Part shown: positions 40,648 through 50,277 of the stretch, piece after piece | Position numbering within the stretch: the first letter of the stretch is position 1 | Layout: each line of letters starts with the position of its first letter | DNA from: Pseudomonadota bacterium | GTDB lineage: Bacteria > Pseudomonadota > Alphaproteobacteria > Rhizobiales > Rhizobiaceae | Assembly: GCA_023457435.1 (NCBI GenBank) | Contig: JAEWLS010000020.1 | Location: forward strand, 62,001-126,000 | DNA: 64,000 nt | Direction: 5' to 3' | Position numbers and translations under genes: made by a program | The notes under the pieces: generated by a model | Database searches by the model: none | What the model was told of the DNA's origin: nothing | The model's input: only the letters and a program-made list of their open reading frames with translations

Positions 40648-41856
40648 TCAGACGCGTTCGATGATCGTAGCGGTGCCCATGCCGGCGCCGATGCAGAGCG
40701 TGACGAGCGCGGTGTTCAGGTCACGGCGCTCGAGTTCGTCGAGCACCGTGCCGAAGATCATCGCTCCGGTCGCGCCGAGCGGATGGCCCATGGCGATCGC
40801 TCCGCCGTTGACGTTCATCTTCTTGTGGTCGATGTCGAAGGCCTGCATGTAGCGCAGCACCACGGCAGCGAAGGCCTCGTTGAGCTCGAAGAGGTCGATG
40901 TCGTCGAGCGTCATCTTCGCCTTCTTGAGCAGTTTCTCGGTCACGTCGACGGGACCGGTCAGCATGATCGCGGGCTCGGAGCCGATGTTGGTGAAGGCAC
41001 GGATCCGTGCACGTGGCTTGAGACCCATTGCCTTTCCGCCCTTCTTGGAGCCGAGCAGCACGGCGGCCGCGCCATCGACGATGCCCGACGAATTGCCGGC
41101 GTGATGGACGTGGTTGACCGTCTCGAGTTCCGGATAGCGCTGGATAGCGACGGCGTCGAAGCCGCCCATCTCGCCCGGCATCACGAATGAGGGATTGAGC
41201 GACGCGAGCGACTGCATGTCCGTGCTCGGCCGCATGTGTTCGTCGCGGTCGAGGATGGTCATGCCGTTCTGGTCGCGCACCGGAACGACCGAATTCTTGA
41301 ACCAGCCCTTTTCCCAGGCATGCGCGGCGCGCTTCTGGCTTTCGACGGAGTAGGCGTCGACGTCATCCCGAGAGAAGCCGTACTTGGTGGCGATGACATC
41401 GGCGGAGACGCCCTGGGGCACGAAGTAGGACGGCAGGCCGACCGACGGATCCATGAACCAGGCGCCGCCCGACATGCCCATGCCGACGCGGCTCATCGAC
41501 TCGACCCCTCCGGCGATGACGATGTCGTCGGATCCGCCGGCGATTTTCGCCGCCGCCACGTTGATCGCATCCAGTCCGGAGGCGCAGAAGCGGGAGAGCT
41601 GCATGCCGGGCGCCTCGGTCGCGTAGCGCGCCTCGAAGGCCGCGGCGCGCGGAATCACAGAACCGGCCTCGCCGACCGGATCGACGCAGCCGAACACGAT
41701 GTCGTCGACCTGCGAGGTATCGAGACCGTTTCGATCGCGCACCGCCTCCAATATCTTGGCGCCGAGGCGTACTGCCGGAACCTCATGCAGAGCGCCGTCC
41801 TTCTTGCCGCGACCGCGCGGTGTACGCACCGCGTCGTAGACATAAGCGTCAGCCAT
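40648..41856 (-). CDS. fadA: acetyl-CoA C-acyltransferase (thiolase)
   Basis: 402 residues. It is the last step of beta-oxidation, cleaving 3-ketoacyl-CoA with CoA. The acylated nucleophile is Cys91 in QLSRFCASGLDAINVAA. The C-terminal site has NVNGGAIAMGHPLGATGAMI (His) and LVTLCIGAGMGTATIIE (Cys). NEAFAAVVL is also conserved. The gene is between the GST and fadJ genes in the operon, 17 bases ahead of fadJ, and its product probably forms the trifunctional-like complex with it. Confidence 0.95.
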   Translation of the reverse strand: MADAYVYDAVRTPRGRGKKDGALHEVPAVRLGAKILEAVRDRNGLDTSQVDDIVFGCVDPVGEAGSVIPRAAAFEARYATEAPGMQLSRFCASGLDAINVAAAKIAGGSDDIVIAGGVESMSRVGMGMSGGAWFMDPSVGLPSYFVPQGVSADVIATKYGFSRDDVDAYSVESQKRAAHAWEKGWFKNSVVPVRDQNGMTILDRDEHMRPSTDMQSLASLNPSFVMPGEMGGFDAVAIQRYPELETVNHVHHAGNSSGIVDGAAAVLLGSKKGGKAMGLKPRARIRAFTNIGSEPAIMLTGPVDVTEKLLKKAKMTLDDIDLFELNEAFAAVVLRYMQAFDIDHKKMNVNGGAIAMGHPLGATGAMIFGTVLDELERRDLNTALVTLCIGAGMGTATIIERV

Positions 41857-41907
41857 TGGCTTTCTCCCTTCAGTGCCGCGTCTCGTGGCGCGGGCGGTTC
41901 GTAACGT

Positions 41908-42543
41908 TCACATGCCGTCCGGCATCAAATCTTCCGCCGGCTTCCAGCCGGGCAGCGCCTGCAGGCGCCGGAGCCAGGCCTGTACGGCCGGGTATTCATC
42001 CGGGTCGTACCCGATCTGCCGCGGCCAGAACTGGTAGGCACACAGCGACAGGTCGGCGATCGTCGGGCGGTCTGCAGCAACCCAATCGCGCCCATTCATA
42101 TGGGCATCGAGCACCTTCAGCGCACCCTTGGTGCGGGCGAGAAAAAACGCGACGACCGCGTCGTCGTCGGGCTTGCCCTGGAATGTGCGCATCCAGCGGG
42201 TGGTCGCCGAGTAGCTGGTCAGCTTGTGGTTGTCGAACAGGATCCAGCGCAGGATCTCATATTCCTCGGCTTCGGTCTGAGGTCCGAACTTGCCGAAATG
42301 ACGGGCCAGATACTGCAGGATCGCGCCGGACTGGCTGAGCGTGAAATCGCCATCGGGCTTGTGGTGCACCAAAACCGGCGCCTCGCCCATGACGTTCGCG
42401 CCGCGAAACTCGGGCGAGCGCGTCTCGCCTGCGAAGAATGCAACGCGCTGCGGCTGCCAGTCGGCGCCGCAGAGTTCCAGCATGATCGCGACCTTGAAGG
42501 AGTTGCCGCTCTGCGAGAAGGAGTGAAGAGAGAACTCGGCCAT
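41908..42543 (-). CDS. glutathione S-transferase family protein
   Basis: 211 residues. The N-terminal thioredoxin-like domain reads FSLHSFSQSGNSFKVAIMLELCGADW, with Ser residues in the catalytic position region, and GEAPVLVHHKPDGDFTLSQSGAILQYLA, the glutathione-binding cis-Pro and Gln-Ser turn. The C-terminal helical domain has DWVAADRPTIADLSLCAYQFW, with the N-capping box of GSTs. Its start overlaps the stop of the acyl-CoA dehydrogenase gene upstream, so it is a true operon member. Its role in fatty-acid breakdown is unclear; detoxifying reactive enoyl intermediates is one possibility. Confidence 0.88.
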   Translation of the reverse strand: MAEFSLHSFSQSGNSFKVAIMLELCGADWQPQRVAFFAGETRSPEFRGANVMGEAPVLVHHKPDGDFTLSQSGAILQYLARHFGKFGPQTEAEEYEILRWILFDNHKLTSYSATTRWMRTFQGKPDDDAVVAFFLARTKGALKVLDAHMNGRDWVAADRPTIADLSLCAYQFWPRQIGYDPDEYPAVQAWLRRLQALPGWKPAEDLMPDGM

Positions 42544-43715
42544 TACAGGCTCCGCCCGATGAGCAGCTTCATGATCTCATTGGTGCCGCCGTAGATGCGC
42601 TGCACGCGCGCGTCACGGAACATGCGGGCGATCGGGTATTCGTTCATGTAGCCGTAGCCGCCGAACAGCTGCAGGCACTGGTCTACCACCCTGCCCTGCA
42701 GCTCGCTGAGCCACATCTTGGCCATCGAAGCCGTCACCGGGTCGAGCCCGCCCGCAATGTGACGCTGCACGCAATCATTGTAGAAGACGCGGCCGACGGT
42801 TGCTTCGGTCTTCAGCTCCGCCAGCTTGAACTGGGTGTTCTGGAAGTCCATCACCGCCTTGCCGAAAGCCTTGCGCTCGCGGACGTAGTCGATGGTCAAC
42901 GCCAAAGCGCGCTCGACCATGGCGATGGCGGTCGTGCCGATCTGAAGGCGCTCCTGCGGCAGCTGCTGCATCAGCTGGACGAAGCCCTGCCCCTCTTCAT
43001 GGCCGAGCAGATTGGCCGTCGGAACGCGCACATCGTCGAAGAACAGCTCGGACGTGTCGTTCGACTTCAGGCCAACCTTGTCGAGGTTGCGGCCGCGCCG
43101 GAAACCCTCGACCTCGTCCGTCTCGACGATCATCAAAGAGGTGCCCTTGGCACCCTTCTCTGGGTCGGTCTTGGTGACGACGACGATGATGTTCGCCAGC
43201 TGGCCGTTGGTGATGAACGTCTTCGAGCCGCTGATACGGTAGTGGTTGCCGTCCTTGACGGCGCGCGTTTTCACGCCCTGCAGATCGGAGCCGGCGCCTG
43301 GCTCGGTCATCGCGATTGCGCCGATGAGCTCGCCGCTCGCCATCCGCGGCAGCCATTTTCGCTTCTGCTCCTCCGACCCGTAGTGGAGGATGTACGGCGC
43401 CACGATGGAGTTATGCAGCGCTATGCCAAAACCATCGACGCCAACATGGCTGACGGCCTCGATGATCGCACTCTCATGGGCGAAGGTGCCGCCCGAGCCC
43501 CCATACTCCTCCGGCATGGAAGCGCCGAGCAGGCCAGCAGCGCCGGCCTTCAGCCAGCTCTCGCGGTCGAAAATTTCGGCCTTCTCGAATTCGTCGTAAC
43601 GGGGTGCAATCTCGGCGGACAGGAACCTGACCGCCGTGTCGTAGACCATCGCGACGTCTTCGCCGGCCCACGCAGGCTTGGGAAGGTTCAGAACCGTTGC
43701 CGGATCGATGGCCAT
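42543..43715 (-). CDS. acyl-CoA dehydrogenase (LCAD/IVD-like catalytic arrangement)
   Basis: 390 residues from ATG 43715 (AGGAGA 8 bases upstream). It is an FAD enzyme that introduces the first double bond into acyl-CoA. Landmarks: AAGLLGASMPEEYGGSGGTFAHE, IAMTEPGAGSDLQGVKT, GSKTFITNGQ, and FGKAVMDFQNTQFKLAELKTE. The C-terminal block IYGGTNEIMKLLIGRSL has Gly where short- and medium-chain enzymes keep the catalytic Glu (YEGT). In long-chain and isovaleryl enzymes the base moves to a glutamate in another helix. The substrate is therefore likely long or branched. Stop TAA overlaps the GST start. Confidence 0.92.
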   Translation of the reverse strand: MAIDPATVLNLPKPAWAGEDVAMVYDTAVRFLSAEIAPRYDEFEKAEIFDRESWLKAGAAGLLGASMPEEYGGSGGTFAHESAIIEAVSHVGVDGFGIALHNSIVAPYILHYGSEEQKRKWLPRMASGELIGAIAMTEPGAGSDLQGVKTRAVKDGNHYRISGSKTFITNGQLANIIVVVTKTDPEKGAKGTSLMIVETDEVEGFRRGRNLDKVGLKSNDTSELFFDDVRVPTANLLGHEEGQGFVQLMQQLPQERLQIGTTAIAMVERALALTIDYVRERKAFGKAVMDFQNTQFKLAELKTEATVGRVFYNDCVQRHIAGGLDPVTASMAKMWLSELQGRVVDQCLQLFGGYGYMNEYPIARMFRDARVQRIYGGTNEIMKLLIGRSL

Positions 43716-43799
43716 TCCAGTCTCCTCGCCAGTCCCGCTGAGTAGCAAGAAAGTTCAAACTTGAACAGACAGCGCCAGCGCGCCGCCAGTCCGTTCAAC

Positions 43800-45596
43800 T
43801 CAGAACGCGTCGGCGGCCAGCGCCATCATGGAATCCGCACCTGCTGAGATCCTTGCCAGGCGCATGCCGGTCTCAGGCATCACGCGCTCCATGTAGAAGC
43901 GCGCCGTCGTGAGCTTGTTCTCCAGGAACGACGACTGGCCGTTGGCGCCGTCGGCAATCTTTGCCTGCGCCGACTTCGCCATCATCGCCCACATGTAGCC
44001 GAGCGCGACGACACCGAAGAGGTGCATATAGTCGGTCGAGGCGGCGCCAGCGTTGTCCGGCTTCTGCATCGCGTTCTGCATCAGCCACATCGTGGAGGCC
44101 TGGAGGTCGTTCAGCCCCTTCTTCAGCGCTTTCGTGAAGGGCGCCAGCTTCTCGTCGGAACGATTGTCCTCGCAGAAGTCGCCGACCTCCTTGAAGAAGG
44201 CTTGAATGGCGCGACCGCCGTTGAGAGCCAGCTTGCGGCCCACGAGATCGAGCGCCTGGATGCCGTTCGCGCCCTCGTAGATCATGGCGATGCGCGCGTC
44301 GCGCACGAACTGGCTCATGCCGTGCTCTTCGATGTAGCCGTGACCGCCGTAGACCTGCTGCGCCATCACGGCGTGGTCGAAGCCGCGGTCGGTCAGCACG
44401 CCCTTGACGATCGGGGTCATCAATCCAAGCAGATCGTCGGAGATCTGACGGTCGTTCTCGTCTTCGGAGCGGTGGGCCACGTCCGATTTGATCGCCGTCC
44501 ACAGCACGAACGCCCGTCCGGCCTCGTTGAAGGCGCGCATCGTCATCAGCGAGCGGCGGATGTCGGGGTGCACGATGATCGGATCGGCCTTCTTGTCCGG
44601 CGCCTTCGCACCTGAAAGCGAACGGCCCTGAATACGCTCGCGCGCATAGTTGGCGGCGTTCTGATAGGCGATCTCGCCCATCGACAGACCTTGCAGGCCG
44701 ACGCCGAGGCGAGCCTCGTTCATCATGACGAACATGGCCTTGAGGCCGCCGTTCTCCGCTCCGATCAGATAGCCCTCGGCATCGTCATAGTTCATGACGC
44801 ACGTGGCATTGCCGTGGATGCCCATCTTCTCCTCGAGCGAACCGCAGGTGACGCCGTTGCGCCTGCCCGGGTTGCCGTCGGCATCGAGAACGAACTTCGG
44901 AACGATAAAGAGCGAGATACCCTTCACGCCTTCCGGCGCACCCTCGATGCGGGCGAGGACCAGATGGACGATGTTCTCGGCCATGTCGTGCTCACCGGCG
45001 GAGATGAAGATCTTCTGTCCGGAAATCTTGAACTTGCCGTCGCCCGCCGGCACCGCTTTCGTGCGCAACAGGCCGAGATCGGTGCCGCAATGCGGCTCGG
45101 TCAGGTTCATGGTGCCGGTCCATGAGCCCTCCACCATCTTCGGCAGCCAGGTCTGCTTCTGCTCGTCGGTTCCGTGCGCAACAATGGCGGCGACGGCACC
45201 TTGGGTAAGCCCCGGATACATCATCAGCGCGAGGTTGGCCGAAACCATATACTCGGCGACGGCGGTGTGGACTGCGTAGGGCAGACCCTGCCCGCCGAAC
45301 TCTGCCGGAACCGCCAGACCCATCCAGCCACCTTCGCGGTACTGGTCGTAGGCTTCCTTGAAGCCCGTAGGCGTCTTGACCGAGCCGTCGGATGCTCGCG
45401 TGCATCCCTCGACGTCGCCGACCCGATTCAGCGGATGCAGGACGTTTTCGGCAAACTTCGCGCCCTCCGCAAGAATCGCCTCGAGCACGTCCGGAGTGGC
45501 GTCCGAGAAACCGGGAAGGTTCGAATAGCGCTCGTAGCCGAGCACGTCCTTGAGGATAAAGAGGGTGTCCTCGACCGGCGCTTTGTAGGTCGGCAT
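43800..45596 (-). CDS. acyl-CoA dehydrogenase with C-terminal extension domain
   Basis: 598 residues, about 200 longer than the classical enzyme because of a C-terminal Acyl-CoA_dh_C helical domain (about 470-595). Core landmarks: GQGLPYAVHTAVAEYM, MNLTEPHCGTDLGLLRTKA, GQKIFISAGEHDMAENI, VMNYDDAEGYLIGAENGGLKAMFVMMNEARLGVGLQGL, and YGGHGYIEEHGMSQFVRDARIAMIYEGANGIQALDL with the catalytic Glu in YEG. This subfamily includes DmdC-type and long-chain enzymes. It is the first gene of the beta-oxidation operon. RBS GGAGGAAG precedes ATG 45596. The operon promoter with a candidate MerR-type operator is 80-105 bases upstream. Confidence 0.94.
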   Translation of the reverse strand: MPTYKAPVEDTLFILKDVLGYERYSNLPGFSDATPDVLEAILAEGAKFAENVLHPLNRVGDVEGCTRASDGSVKTPTGFKEAYDQYREGGWMGLAVPAEFGGQGLPYAVHTAVAEYMVSANLALMMYPGLTQGAVAAIVAHGTDEQKQTWLPKMVEGSWTGTMNLTEPHCGTDLGLLRTKAVPAGDGKFKISGQKIFISAGEHDMAENIVHLVLARIEGAPEGVKGISLFIVPKFVLDADGNPGRRNGVTCGSLEEKMGIHGNATCVMNYDDAEGYLIGAENGGLKAMFVMMNEARLGVGLQGLSMGEIAYQNAANYARERIQGRSLSGAKAPDKKADPIIVHPDIRRSLMTMRAFNEAGRAFVLWTAIKSDVAHRSEDENDRQISDDLLGLMTPIVKGVLTDRGFDHAVMAQQVYGGHGYIEEHGMSQFVRDARIAMIYEGANGIQALDLVGRKLALNGGRAIQAFFKEVGDFCEDNRSDEKLAPFTKALKKGLNDLQASTMWLMQNAMQKPDNAGAASTDYMHLFGVVALGYMWAMMAKSAQAKIADGANGQSSFLENKLTTARFYMERVMPETGMRLARISAGADSMMALAADAF

Positions 45597-45677
45597 CGCT
45601 TCCTCCGGGAAAGTTCAGGCGCGCAGCCGCGACCGCTGGCAGGCGCTATCGACGATGGATGAAAGAGCTATCAAACT

Positions 45678-45699
45678 TTGACGTGCGCGTAAACGTCAA
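45678..45699 (-). promoter_or_regulatory. inverted-repeat operator of the beta-oxidation operon
   Basis: TTGACGT (45678-45684), 8-base spacer, ACGTCAA (45693-45699): a perfect 7-bp inverted repeat. On the minus strand the half-site TTGACG doubles as a plausible -35 element. The 19 bases TTGACGTGCGCGTAAACGT recur exactly, as the reverse complement, at 60780-60798. The sequence resembles sites of MerR-family LiuR-like regulators of acyl-CoA metabolism. Confidence 0.65.
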
Positions 45700-45722
45700 A
45701 ATCGACATCTTCCCCAACGGAA

Positions 45723-45752
45723 ACGCCCTGCCGCATCGCTGCAGCAGGGCGT
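45723..45752 (-). terminator. hairpin terminator after the MerR-family gene
   Basis: ACGCCCTGC (45723-45731) pairs with GCAGGGCGT (45744-45752), a perfect 9-bp stem with a 12-base loop. On the minus strand it is followed by TTCCGTT. It lies 21 bases past the regulator stop and separates it from the operon promoter. Confidence 0.6.
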
Positions 45753-45773
45753 CGGTCAGTCCCATACATCGGC

Positions 45774-46235
45774 TTAGGCGCGGCCGGCGGTGCTGCGCTC
45801 GGCCAGGCGGCCGTTGATTTCGGAAATCATCGACTTCAGGTCGGAGATCGATTCGTCCAGTTCGCGGCGCTGGCGCTCCAGGCGACCCAGCTGGCGCTCG
45901 GATTTGTCCAGCGCGACGCGAAACTGGCGCGTGTTCGAACCCGCAGGGTCATAAAGATCGAGGATCTGTTTGACCTCGCGCAGCGAGAAGCCGAGCTTGC
46001 GGCCGCGCAGTATCAGCTTCAGCTTGGCGCGGTCCCGGCGGGTGTAGAGACGCGTGGTGCCCTGACGCACCGGATTGATAAGGCCCTTGTCTTCGTAGAA
46101 GCGAAGGGCGCGCAGCGTCACGCCATAAAGCCGTGACATATCGCCGATACGGGTCAGCTCTTCATTGCTCTGCGGAGTCTCTTCGGAAACGTCGGTCATT
46201 GCCGACAACGCGCCGGCTGAGTATGCGTTCATCAT
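45774..46235 (-). CDS. MerR-family transcriptional regulator
   Basis: 153 residues from ATG 46235 (second ATG at 46232). The winged helix-turn-helix (about 27-95) reads LTRIGDMSRLYGVTLRALRFYEDKGLINPVRQGTTRLYTRRDRAKLKLILRGRKLGFSLREVKQILDLYD, clearly MerR type. A dimerisation coiled coil follows (about 108-145, LDKSERQLGRLERQRRELDESISDLKSMI). There is no metal-binding cysteine motif at the end, which fits LiuR/acyl-CoA-responsive members rather than metal sensors. It sits just upstream of the beta-oxidation operon, whose promoter carries an inverted repeat, and is its likely regulator. Confidence 0.88.
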   Translation of the reverse strand: MMNAYSAGALSAMTDVSEETPQSNEELTRIGDMSRLYGVTLRALRFYEDKGLINPVRQGTTRLYTRRDRAKLKLILRGRKLGFSLREVKQILDLYDPAGSNTRQFRVALDKSERQLGRLERQRRELDESISDLKSMISEINGRLAERSTAGRA

Positions 46236-46670
46236 ATCTTCTTTCTCTTGGCCCCGAGGCCAGCGCAGCTCGCGCAAAGTTTCAGGTCGCACCCCGGGGC
46301 TGATATCGACCGCATCTGGTGAGGGAGCGGATACGCGGCGCTATTTGCCATGCGTATCCCGTTCATGGGGCGCATATAGTGCCGTCGCGGCAGGCTAGCA
46401 ACTGCGAAGCGATGCCGCAGGCGCAGAGCAGCTCCGCACAAGGCGCGCAGCTCGGCCGATGCAATCCGGTAATTTTGGTTAACGGCTTGTTTACCACGAT
46501 CGTTGAATTGTGCGCTCGTCGGTTTCCCGTGGTTATCCTGTCTGTCGTTGCCCACGGTTCTCCCAGCGAGGGAACGCAGGCGGGCGCTATGCCGCTTAAC
46601 CTGCAGCCTTCGTCCCGGACCGATCAGCAAAATGACCGGCCAAGCGGTCGCGGACGGACAGGCGTTTTCG
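46236..46670. other. intergenic region upstream of podJ
   Basis: 435 bases between divergent merR-type and podJ genes with no credible gene. The only motif I can point to is a CtrA-like half-match near 46479. Frames that stay open through this region into podJ have no recognisable protein sequence. I see no GANTC site. Confidence 0.7.
46479..46493 (+). promoter_or_regulatory. near-consensus CtrA box upstream of podJ
   Basis: TTAA (46479-46482), seven bases, TTTA (46490-46493), against the CtrA consensus TTAA-N7-TTAA; one mismatch. It is 178 bases before the podJ start chosen here. Caulobacter podJ is a cell-cycle-controlled polarity gene. Confidence 0.4.
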
Positions 46671-49600
46671 ATGAACACCAGACGGTCTTATCTCGACACC
46701 CTCAACACCGGGCGCCAGCGCCGGCCCGAGCCGACATTCGAGGATCTCGACCGCACGCTTGCGGCTCTCGAAGGGCGCGGCGACAGACCGGCGCAGCCGC
46801 GGCGAGCCGAATCGGCCGCCTCGCGGGAAGAGCGTTACCGGGCGATGCCGTCCGCGGCGCGCGCCGGATCGTATGCGAGCGACCTCAAGGCCCTGGCGCA
46901 GGAGATGGACCGCGCACGGCGACAAGAGGATGGTCTTACCAGTGCCAGCCGCATCGCCACCGAACTCAAGTCGATGCGCGACGAAATGCGTCAGCAGATG
47001 ACCAACGGTCTAAAGCGCGAGTTCGATGCGCTTCGCCAGGATTTGCAGCGGCTCGCGGCGGCAAAGCCAGCGGTGGGAGCCGACGAACTCGGCGTCGAGT
47101 TCGAGCGGCTGTCGGACGCGGTTCGCAATCTCGCCGAGCGCAGCGACGACCGCAGCGTAAACATGCTTCGCCTTGAACTGGAGCAGGTGAAAGGCGCGCT
47201 CGATTCGCTGGCGCGCGAGGATACCCTGAAATCGGTCGGCCGGCGCTGGGATGAGTTCGATCGCAAGTTCTCGAGCCTGGAGACGAAGGTCGGCGAGCCC
47301 GGCATCAAGGCGCTGTCGGCTCAGCTCGACCGTATCAATGAAACCGTAAGCGGGCTTCCGGAATCGCTGTCGATGCGCTCGCTGGACGAGCGGCTACGTG
47401 TCCTCGCCAACTCGGTCGAACACTTCGCCGCGCAATACGCCAACGCGATGCCGGAGGCATTCGCGCTCATCGAGCAGAGGCTCGACGAAATCTCGCGCGC
47501 CATCGTTGCCTCGAGCACTTCGCAGCGGATGGCGAACTTCGATCCCGAACCCTTCCAGCGGATCGAGGCGCGCGTCACCTCGCTGGCACGTCAGATCGAC
47601 GAACTCATGGACGAGCGACCCTCGGGCGAGGTCCTGGATCGGCTGAGCCTTCTTTCGGAGCGAGTCGACCAGATCGCCCAGCGGGTCGACATTCCCGAAG
47701 CGATCGTCGAGCGCCTCGGTTCGCAGATCGCCCACATCTCCGACCGGCTCGAGAGCACTTCCCAGCCTAGCACCGAGCTGATCTTCCGCGGACTGGAAGA
47801 TCGCTTCTCCGATCTTGCCGCCGTGCTCGAGCGGCGGCAGGGCGACGCTGCTGCGGAAGGACACCAGCTGTTCCGCGACCTCGAGCGCCGCCTCGACCAG
47901 GTCGCGCAGCGCATCGACGAGCGTCAGGCAACGACACCGTCCTACGATGCGGAACTGATCGAGGCGATCGAGCGGCGCTTCGGCGATCTCACCGCCCGCC
48001 TGCAAGGCTCGACCGGCGGAGACCGCCAGGCAATCGTCGGGCTGGAGACCAGGCTCGACGACATTTCACGGCAGCTCGACCAGGCGGCGCGCCGCGTCGA
48101 CGCGATCGATCCCGACCTCGTCCGCAATCTGGAACAGCAGGTTGCCGCTCTCTCTGCCCACCTGACCCGCCCGGGCGCTCCGCTGCCGGAGTTTGAAGAC
48201 CTCGGCCCGCGCCTCGATCACATCGAGCGCTCGCTGGCAGGAAATCGCGATGCCATCGTGGAGGCGGCCCGACGCGCGGCTCAGGAAGCGGTCAGCGCAA
48301 CGCATGCGGGCACGGGCGACGGAGCTTTGGTCGCGTTCTCGGCCGAACTCAAGGCGATAGAGGCGATGACCCGCCGCTCCGACGAGCGGAATGCCAAGAC
48401 GTTCGAAGCGATCCACGAGATGCTGCTCAAGGTTGTCGACCGTCTAGGCTCGCTCGAGCAGAGTGGAGCGGCACCGCGCGCTCCTGCGCGGCCGGCTGCG
48501 CCAGCAACTCCGGCAGTGGACAGTGACGAGGCAGAGCGCGTCATGGCGCGCGCAACGGGGCGCACGGCGGCTTCGCCCGCGCGGTCTCCGGCCGATGCAG
48601 CGGCAGCGGCCGCCAATCACGCGCTCGGCGAGACGAAGGCAGCTGTCGCCGAGCCGGAAGGCAAGCGCAACATGCTGTCCGGTCTGACCCGTGCGTTCCG
48701 TCGCGAGAAGGAACCACAGACGCAGGAGCCGATTGCAGAGGCCCCGGTCGAACCGGAACTGCGGCTCGATGAACCGCTGGACCCACGCCTTGCCAACCAG
48801 CCTCTCGAGCCTGGCTCCGGTGCCCCGGACCTGAGCGCCATCGTGCGGCGCGTGCGCGACGAAACTGGCAATCCGACGAGCGCGGAAGCCGCGAAGTCGG
48901 ACTTCATTGCCGCTGCGCGCCGTGCCGCGCAAGCAGCGGCAGCCGAGGCGCAGACCTCGAAGCGCGGCAGCGACCTTTCCAGCGCCGGCGCCAAGCTGAA
49001 GCTCGGCGGCCTGATGAAGAACCGTCGCAAGGGCGTGCTCATGGCGGCCACGGCGCTGATCGTCGTGTTCGGAGCGTGGCAGCTCGGGCGTGCCTTTATC
49101 GGCGGCGATACCGATGCCGACTTCCAGATGACCGAAACGACTGAGCAGGCCGAGCCGGTAATGCTCTCCGAAGTCATGGAGCCACGGGCAGCGGCCGAAC
49201 AGGCCGAACAGACCGCTGAAGCCGAGCCGACCGAAGTTGCCGACCCCGCTGAGGCGCCTGCGGTTCGTATCGCGGATTCGGCCTCGACACAGCCGGTGCA
49301 GGCGGCGGCGTTGCCAGCTTCCGCGGTGGTGCCGATGCCCAACGACCCGGCGCCGGCGACCTTCGTCGACCCGGTTGTCGCCACCGGCAGCACGCTTGCG
49401 CCGGCGGAAGCCGGTCCGGTGGCGCTGCGCGAGGCGGCCGATGGCGGCGACCCCAAGGCGATGTTCGAGATCGGCAGCCGATATGCGGAAGGCCGTGGCG
49501 TCAAGGCGAATATGGCGACGGCTTCGCAGTGGTACGGCCGCTCGGCAGAGCTCGGCTACGCGCCGGCTCAGTACCGGATGGGCAACTTCTTCGAGAAAGG

Positions 49601-50246
49601 CACCGGCGTCGACCGCGATCCGGCGGCTGCGATGACCTGGTACGACAAGGCCGCCAAGCAGGGCAATGCCAGCGCGATGCACAACCTCGCCGTGCTGCAC
49701 GCGATGGGGGCGGCCGGCGCCCCTGACAATGACGCCGCCGCGCGCTGGTTCCAGGAAGCCGCTGACCTCGGCATCACCGACAGCCAGTACAATCTCGGCA
49801 TCCTTGCAGCGAAGGGCGCGGGCGTGGCTCAGAACCTCGAGGAATCGTACAAATGGTTCGCGCTGGTCGCACGGACCGGCGACCGCGACGCGGCCACCAA
49901 GCGAGACGAAGTTGCAAAGGCGCTGCGCCCCGAGCAGTTGGCGAAGGCCAAAGCCGCGACAGAGCTGTGGAAGCCGCGCGGCGTCGACCCCGAGACCAAC
50001 GTCGTCGATATCCCCGAAGAGTGGAGCGAGGGCGATACGCCGACCGCGAGCGTCGCTGACATGAAGGCTGCAGTCCGTAATATCCAGGCTATCCTGAACA
50101 AGAATGGCTACGACGCCGGCGGTGCCGACGGCCTCATGGGTGCTAAGACGAAAAACGCAATCAAGGCGTTTCAGGCGGACAACGGCATGACCGCGGACGG
50201 CCAAGTCACCGAGGCGCTGGTGAAGGCGCTCCTGGCGCGGCAGTAG
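46671..50246 (+). CDS. podJ: PodJ-like polar localisation protein
   Basis: 1191 residues from ATG 46671 (MNTRRSYLDTLNTGRQ, the family start); ATG 46632 is an alternative. The cytoplasmic part (1 to about 785) is mostly helical, with many heptad coiled coils spaced by R-L-D-x-I-(S/A) repeats, then a Pro/Ala-rich stretch. One membrane helix (about 788-808, GVLMAATALIVVFGAWQLG). The periplasmic part has an acidic Ala/Glu linker, four Sel1-like repeats (about 915-1085, e.g. AMFEIGSRYAEGRGV, AQYRMGNFFEKGTGV), and a C-terminal peptidoglycan-binding domain (about 1128-1188, QAILNKNGYDAGGADGLMGAKTKNAIKAFQ). This is the PodJ layout: a scaffold for new-pole proteins and, in Hyphomicrobiales, for polar growth. 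Confidence 0.9.
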   Translation: MNTRRSYLDTLNTGRQRRPEPTFEDLDRTLAALEGRGDRPAQPRRAESAASREERYRAMPSAARAGSYASDLKALAQEMDRARRQEDGLTSASRIATELKSMRDEMRQQMTNGLKREFDALRQDLQRLAAAKPAVGADELGVEFERLSDAVRNLAERSDDRSVNMLRLELEQVKGALDSLAREDTLKSVGRRWDEFDRKFSSLETKVGEPGIKALSAQLDRINETVSGLPESLSMRSLDERLRVLANSVEHFAAQYANAMPEAFALIEQRLDEISRAIVASSTSQRMANFDPEPFQRIEARVTSLARQIDELMDERPSGEVLDRLSLLSERVDQIAQRVDIPEAIVERLGSQIAHISDRLESTSQPSTELIFRGLEDRFSDLAAVLERRQGDAAAEGHQLFRDLERRLDQVAQRIDERQATTPSYDAELIEAIERRFGDLTARLQGSTGGDRQAIVGLETRLDDISRQLDQAARRVDAIDPDLVRNLEQQVAALSAHLTRPGAPLPEFEDLGPRLDHIERSLAGNRDAIVEAARRAAQEAVSATHAGTGDGALVAFSAELKAIEAMTRRSDERNAKTFEAIHEMLLKVVDRLGSLEQSGAAPRAPARPAAPATPAVDSDEAERVMARATGRTAASPARSPADAAAAAANHALGETKAAVAEPEGKRNMLSGLTRAFRREKEPQTQEPIAEAPVEPELRLDEPLDPRLANQPLEPGSGAPDLSAIVRRVRDETGNPTSAEAAKSDFIAAARRAAQAAAAEAQTSKRGSDLSSAGAKLKLGGLMKNRRKGVLMAATALIVVFGAWQLGRAFIGGDTDADFQMTETTEQAEPVMLSEVMEPRAAAEQAEQTAEAEPTEVADPAEAPAVRIADSASTQPVQAAALPASAVVPMPNDPAPATFVDPVVATGSTLAPAEAGPVALREAADGGDPKAMFEIGSRYAEGRGVKANMATASQWYGRSAELGYAPAQYRMGNFFEKGTGVDRDPAAAMTWYDKAAKQGNASAMHNLAVLHAMGAAGAPDNDAAARWFQEAADLGITDSQYNLGILAAKGAGVAQNLEESYKWFALVARTGDRDAATKRDEVAKALRPEQLAKAKAATELWKPRGVDPETNVVDIPEEWSEGDTPTASVADMKAAVRNIQAILNKNGYDAGGADGLMGAKTKNAIKAFQADNGMTADGQVTEALVKALLARQ

Positions 50247-50277
50247 TCCGCGAAAGCGTGGCGCGGAGCAACTTTAT

